A stretch of DNA of 9,003 nucleotides from Pontiellaceae bacterium. Lineage in GTDB: Bacteria > Verrucomicrobiota > Kiritimatiellia > Kiritimatiellales > Tichowtungiaceae. A model generated the notes under the pieces. It saw only the letters and a list, made by a program, of their open reading frames with translations, did no database searches and had not been told where the DNA came from. Shown here in pieces: positions 6,100-9,003 of the stretch. The stretch spans positions 1 to 9,003 of the forward strand of contig JALOTS010000188.1 in the NCBI GenBank assembly GCA_025457785.1, read 5' to 3'. Numbering within the stretch: the first letter of the stretch is position 1; every line of letters starts with the position of its first letter. The position numbers and the translations under genes are program-made.

Positions 6100-7739
6100 T
6101 TTCCGACGGTGCTGTCCGGCGCCTCCAGAAGCAGTTCGCGGTTGCGGGGGTCATTCATGGTTTTGGCAATGGTACGCAGCATGTCGAGTTGAGAGTTGTC
6201 TTCCCCGGACGGTGTCAGCAGAAGAAAAATAAAGTGTACGGGCAGCCCGTCGGGCGCGTTCCAGTCAATTCCGCCGGTTGACCGTGCGAAGGCCAGACGG
6301 GGCGTAGCGATTTGTTCCATACGGGCGTGAGGAACCGCCACACCGTATCCCAGCGCGGTTCCCATGAGTTCTTCCCGGTTGAGCACTGCCGCCGAGGTTT
6401 CCTGCGGGTCGAGCCCGGCGCCCGCATGACCGCAAAGGGCGAGGATGGCTTCATCACGGGTCCGGGCGGGCAGTGCCGAAAGGATGTTTTCCGGCGACAG
6501 CGACGCGGCAGGACGGGATGTGCGGCCGCGCTTCAAGGCGAGCTTCATCCACGGGCCGACCAGAACCGAGGAAAGCACTGCACTGACGATAATGGCCACA
6601 AAGACCGGCGGCGTAATCACGGCGTATTCCATCGCAAGAATTCCGATGACAATCTGCATTTCTCCGCCGGGTGTATGGGCGGCGGAAATCAAATGACGGT
6701 TGGACTTGGGGTGGCGGGTCAGGCTGGTTCCGATCCAGGCACCGGCAAAACGCCCAACGACACCCACAACGAGCATGAAAGCGGTCAGCGGCAGATCGAG
6801 TTCTTTCAGGAAATCGATTTTCAGTCCGATTGAGGCAAAGAACAGCGGAACGAGCAGCGCTTTAACCATCTGGGAGATGGTTTGACGGGTGTTTTCGGAA
6901 AGATGCCGCGATTCGCCTGCCATAATCCCCGCGATAAAAAAGCCGAACAAGGCGTGAATACCGATCGCCAGTGTGACGGCTCCGGCGGCCATGCCGAGGA
7001 TAAAAATCAGCGTAAGAGAGGAGCCCGGCTGCGGAAGCTGAAAGCGATTAATGCCGTTCAGGGCATGATCGGTCCATTTTCTGCCCAGGGTAAAACAAAA
7101 CAGGGTGAACGCGGCGGTGGCGGCAATGATCACCGGAATCTGCATCAGGTTCATGCTTCCGCCGGTGGCAAAGCTGAGAATAACGGCGAAGACAAGCCAT
7201 CCGGCTATATCGTTGATCGTCAGCGCGCACATGGTCAGCAGACTGGCATCGCTGCGGTAGATTCCGAGATCCTGAAGAATACGGGCTGTGACCGGCAAGG
7301 CACTGATGGTCATGATGGTGGCGATAAACAGACTGAAAATCAGCCGTCCGCTGCCCGCGCCGATATAGCTTTCGGGTAAAAACCAGGTCGGAATAAAGGC
7401 AATACCCATCGGCAGGATCAGATCCATCAGCGAGATGGTTAAGGCATCGCGGCGCTGCCGCAGTGCGGCGGTCAGATTGGTGTCGAGCCCGGCATCGAGC
7501 AGAAAAAAGAGGATGCCCAGCCAGGCAACGGTTTCCAGCATGTTTTGCTGCATGGCATCGTGCGGGAATACCGCGGCATGCAGACCGGGCAGGAGCCGCC
7601 CGAACAGCGTCGGACCGAGCAGAATACCAACGAGAATTTCACCGGAAATGGCGGGCTGTCCGATTTTACGAAGCAGCAGACCGGCAATCCGCGACAGACC
7701 GAGCAGAAGGCTGACCTGAACAAGAAAGATCAAAATCAT
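6048..7739 (-). CDS. CPA2-family cation:proton antiporter fused to a C-terminal PTS EIIA type-2 domain
   Basis: The 563-residue inner-membrane protein has two parts. Residues 1-400 are a multi-helix Na+/H+ exchanger domain of the CPA2/Kef type: GEILVGILLGPTLFG near 33-47, FFLLDAGLDTN at 78-88, the ion-site helix with N176-D177 (LTINDIAGW), and R330 in VVGRFAGAWIG, where electrogenic relatives have lysine. Residues about 413-555 resemble PTS EIIA type 2 (PtsN/fructose-mannitol family), with GTALGYGVAVPHAR placing the phosphorylatable histidine at H471, then GIDWNAPDGLPVHFIFLLLTP (split motif, 490-510). By my alignment, the second conserved histidine of PtsN is Q517. The likely role is Na+ or K+/H+ exchange gated by phosphorylation from HPr or NPr. 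The ATG at 7739 is 18 bases from GGAGG, and a three-codon frame lies between them. It is divergent from a second antiporter and its 3' end overlaps the HAD gene. Confidence 0.9.
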   Translation of the reverse strand: MILIFLVQVSLLLGLSRIAGLLLRKIGQPAISGEILVGILLGPTLFGRLLPGLHAAVFPHDAMQQNMLETVAWLGILFFLLDAGLDTNLTAALRQRRDALTISLMDLILPMGIAFIPTWFLPESYIGAGSGRLIFSLFIATIMTISALPVTARILQDLGIYRSDASLLTMCALTINDIAGWLVFAVILSFATGGSMNLMQIPVIIAATAAFTLFCFTLGRKWTDHALNGINRFQLPQPGSSLTLIFILGMAAGAVTLAIGIHALFGFFIAGIMAGESRHLSENTRQTISQMVKALLVPLFFASIGLKIDFLKELDLPLTAFMLVVGVVGRFAGAWIGTSLTRHPKSNRHLISAAHTPGGEMQIVIGILAMEYAVITPPVFVAIIVSAVLSSVLVGPWMKLALKRGRTSRPAASLSPENILSALPARTRDEAILALCGHAGAGLDPQETSAAVLNREELMGTALGYGVAVPHARMEQIATPRLAFARSTGGIDWNAPDGLPVHFIFLLLTPSGEDNSQLDMLRTIAKTMNDPRNRELLLEAPDSTVGNQLIKLLDAAWQPQAAA

Positions 7740-7747
7740 ATGTTCAT
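7736..7747 (-). other. Possible three-codon leader frame (Met-Asn-Ile-stop) coupled to the antiporter start
   Basis: On the minus strand an ATG at 7747-7745 is followed by AAC, ATA and TGA. The TGA (7738-7736) overlaps the antiporter ATG (7739-7737) as ATGA. A perfect GGAGG at 7762-7758 is 10 bases before this leader ATG but 18 bases before the antiporter ATG. The geometry fits initiation at the leader and re-initiation at the antiporter. It could equally be a long-spaced ribosome site with a chance ATG. Confidence 0.35.
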
Positions 7748-7757
7748 CAAGATAATG

Positions 7758-7762
7758 CCTCC
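7758..7762 (-). promoter_or_regulatory. Shine-Dalgarno GGAGG upstream of the EIIA-fused antiporter
   Basis: The minus strand reads GGAGG here. It is the only strong ribosome-binding sequence before the antiporter. Its 18-base distance from the gene's ATG is unusually long, whereas its distance from the three-codon leader ATG is 10 bases. No other in-frame ATG, GTG or TTG lies between this site and the gene start. Confidence 0.6.
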
Positions 7763-7832
7763 GAATCGGGATATCATCTTTATTATCGGCCTGTTTTCAA
7801 GGGGAAATCGAAAAGGTGAAGCAAATGATTCC

Positions 7833-7857
7833 CGGCCTGTCTTTTAATGGACGGCCG
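7833..7857 (+). repeat. Inverted repeat/hairpin in the divergent antiporter leader
   Basis: CGGCC-T-GTC (7833-7841) pairs with GACGGCCG (7850-7857), giving eight base pairs with one bulged T and an 8-base loop TTTTAATG. No U-run follows on either strand, so it is not a standard intrinsic terminator. It could be a protein-binding site or a leader hairpin of the rightward gene, 43 bases before its ATG. Confidence 0.45.
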
Positions 7858-7886
7858 TTGATTCAGCTGCCGACAAGACTGCAGGC

Positions 7887-7892
7887 AAGGAG
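7887..7892 (+). promoter_or_regulatory. Ribosome binding site of the rightward antiporter
   Basis: AAGGAG lies 8 bases before the ATG at 7901. It supports that start. An out-of-frame ATG at 7894 follows the site too closely and its frame ends after seven codons. Confidence 0.75.
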
Positions 7893-7900
7893 AATGAACT

Positions 7901-9003
7901 ATGTTTCCCGTTACTGATCCGGTTCTTGTTTTCACGATTTTGGCGCTGGTCATTCTGATTGCGCCGGTTTTTTATGAAAAATGGCGCATTCCGGACCTGG
8001 TGCTGCTGCTGGGATCCGGCGCACTGCTGGGCCCGAACGGTCTGCATGTGCTGGAACGCGGCTCTGCTGTTACGCTGCTCGGTTCAGTCGGAATGATTTT
8101 CATCATGTTTCTGGCCGGTCTGGAAATCGATTTGTACCGGTTTTCTCGCAGTTACAAAAAGAGCATCGTATTCGGTCTGCTGACGTTTATTATCCCGCAG
8201 ACGCTCGGAACGCTGGCCGGCCTTTACATCCTGAAGATGGATCTAAAAACCTCGCTGCTGCTGGCCAGTATGTTTGCCTCGCACACATTGCTGGCCTATC
8301 CGCTGGCCGGACGGCTCGGCATCGCCCGCAGCGAGCCGGTCGCCATCACCGTCGGCGCAACTATGATTACCGACACGCTGGCACTGCTTGTACTGGCCGT
8401 TATAGCCGATTCTGCCCGCGGAATCGCGTTAACCTTCGGGTTCTGGGCGACGATTGTGTTCGGAATGACCACGTTGACCCTTTTGATTCTGAAGGTCGTT
8501 CCGTTTATCTCCCGCTGGTTTTTCCAGCGGGTGTCCGAAAAAAGCAACGCCCAGTTTCTATTCGTCATGGTGGTTCTGTGCGGCGGATCGTACCTCTCGC
8601 ATTTTGCGCGAGTGGAACCGATTGTCGGCGCGTTTTTGACGGGAGCAGCCTTTAACCGGCTGATTCCGGAACACAGCCCGCTGATGAGCCGGATAACGTT
8701 TGCCGGGAATACCCTGTTTATTCCCTTCTTTTTGATTTCGGTCGGAATGCTGGTGGATTTCCGCCTGATGCTGTCCGGAACGCGGAGCTGGCTGGTTGGG
8801 TCCACGATGGTGGCGATGGTGGTAGTGAGCAAATATATCGCGGCGCAACTGTCCGGACGGATATTTGGTTACAGTCGCGCCGCCGGACAGGTTATGTTCG
8901 GGCTGAGTGTTGTACAGGCCGCCGCCACGCTGGCTGCCGTCATGATCGGGCACCAACTTAAGATTTTTGATGATGCGGTGCTCAACGGCGCGATCGCGAT
9001 GAT
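7901..9003 (+). CDS. CPA2-family cation:proton antiporter (Kef/NapA-like), C-terminus beyond the right edge
   Basis: The frame is open from the ATG at 7901 to the window end: 367 codons plus two bases, no stop. The visible part is a near-complete exchanger membrane domain with about a dozen hydrophobic segments. Landmarks are GSGALLGPNGL (38-48), IMFLAGLEIDL (68-78, the usual FxxGLE(I/L)D motif), the ion-site helix GATMITDTLALLVLA with T157-D158, PIVGAFLTGAAFNR (240-253), FLISVGMLVDF (277-287) and K311 in VVSKYIAAQ. Asp at the second ion-site position with Lys on the later helix is the arrangement of electrogenic NapA-type exchangers, though Thr replaces the first Asp. It probably exchanges Na+ or K+ for H+ at the inner membrane. 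Relatives often carry a universal-stress or RCK domain after the membrane part; whether this one does lies outside the window. It has little residue-level resemblance to the adjacent divergent antiporter beyond the family motifs, so the two are not a recent duplication. Confidence 0.88.
   Translation, partial: MFPVTDPVLVFTILALVILIAPVFYEKWRIPDLVLLLGSGALLGPNGLHVLERGSAVTLLGSVGMIFIMFLAGLEIDLYRFSRSYKKSIVFGLLTFIIPQTLGTLAGLYILKMDLKTSLLLASMFASHTLLAYPLAGRLGIARSEPVAITVGATMITDTLALLVLAVIADSARGIALTFGFWATIVFGMTTLTLLILKVVPFISRWFFQRVSEKSNAQFLFVMVVLCGGSYLSHFARVEPIVGAFLTGAAFNRLIPEHSPLMSRITFAGNTLFIPFFLISVGMLVDFRLMLSGTRSWLVGSTMVAMVVVSKYIAAQLSGRIFGYSRAAGQVMFGLSVVQAAATLAAVMIGHQLKIFDDAVLNGAIAM

Larger units (their letters stand above)
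7740..7900. promoter_or_regulatory. Divergent intergenic region between the two antiporters
   Basis: These 161 bases must carry the promoters of both antiporter genes. On the minus strand TTGAAA (7800-7795) could be a -35 element and GATAAT (7787-7782) is a good -10-like hexamer, but they are only 7 bases apart and cannot be used together. On the plus strand TTGATT at 7859-7864 is -35-like without a good -10. A hairpin lies at 7833-7857. A short shared control region would allow joint regulation of the two transporters; no known operator or riboswitch is recognisable. Confidence 0.35.

Noticed and set aside
7795..7900. Riboswitch upstream of the rightward antiporter (GGGGAAA and GGTGAA words recall parts of c-di-AMP or cobalamin riboswitches)
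   Set aside because: The rest of the conserved cores is missing and the leader is too short and unstructured by eye apart from one hairpin.
8296..8956. Minus-strand frames opposite the rightward antiporter
   Set aside because: The plus strand encodes a clear continuous antiporter with a good ribosome site; the opposite frames have no family features.

Overview
The window is about 9 kb of densely packed bacterial chromosome. GC is in the mid-to-high fifties by line sampling, except for the first 180 bases, which I count at 34%. It holds seven protein genes, two of them cut by the window edges. I see no rRNA, tRNA, insertion sequence, CRISPR array or phage gene. The content is mostly housekeeping. 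My guess at the host is a Gram-negative bacterium of the PVC type (Kiritimatiellota/Lentisphaerota-like). The guess rests on a HAD phosphatase of a kind I associate with those groups and on general codon style; no marker gene here fixes the taxon.

Left block (1-5101, all on the minus strand, transcribed right to left): a BioH-like esterase (5101-4463, GTG start), BioC malonyl-ACP O-methyltransferase (4449-3682), a SNF2-family helicase-like ATPase (3674-1047) and a J-domain protein (1017 running off the left edge). The gaps are 13, 7 and 29 bases, so the four could be one transcript. BioC and BioH act at the two ends of pimeloyl synthesis: BioC methylates malonyl-ACP so it can enter fatty-acid elongation, and BioH removes the methyl from pimeloyl-ACP methyl ester. 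The later biotin genes (bioF, bioA, bioD, bioB) are not in the window. No functional link between the biotin pair and the SNF2/J-protein pair is known to me.

Middle (5182-6099, plus strand): a HAD-superfamily phosphohydrolase, divergent from bioH across an 80-base gap. Its last 52 bases overlap, tail to tail, the end of the next gene.

Right block (6048-9003): two different CPA2-type cation:proton antiporters, divergently arranged around a 161-base gap. The leftward one carries a C-terminal PTS EIIA type-2 domain with its phosphorylatable histidine. The rightward one runs off the right edge. Their ion-site residues differ (Asn-Asp with a later Arg, against Thr-Asp with a later Lys), so the pair may combine two transport modes, one possibly controlled by PTS phosphorylation. 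This is the most interesting part of the window. I did not find a convincing new defence or mobile system.
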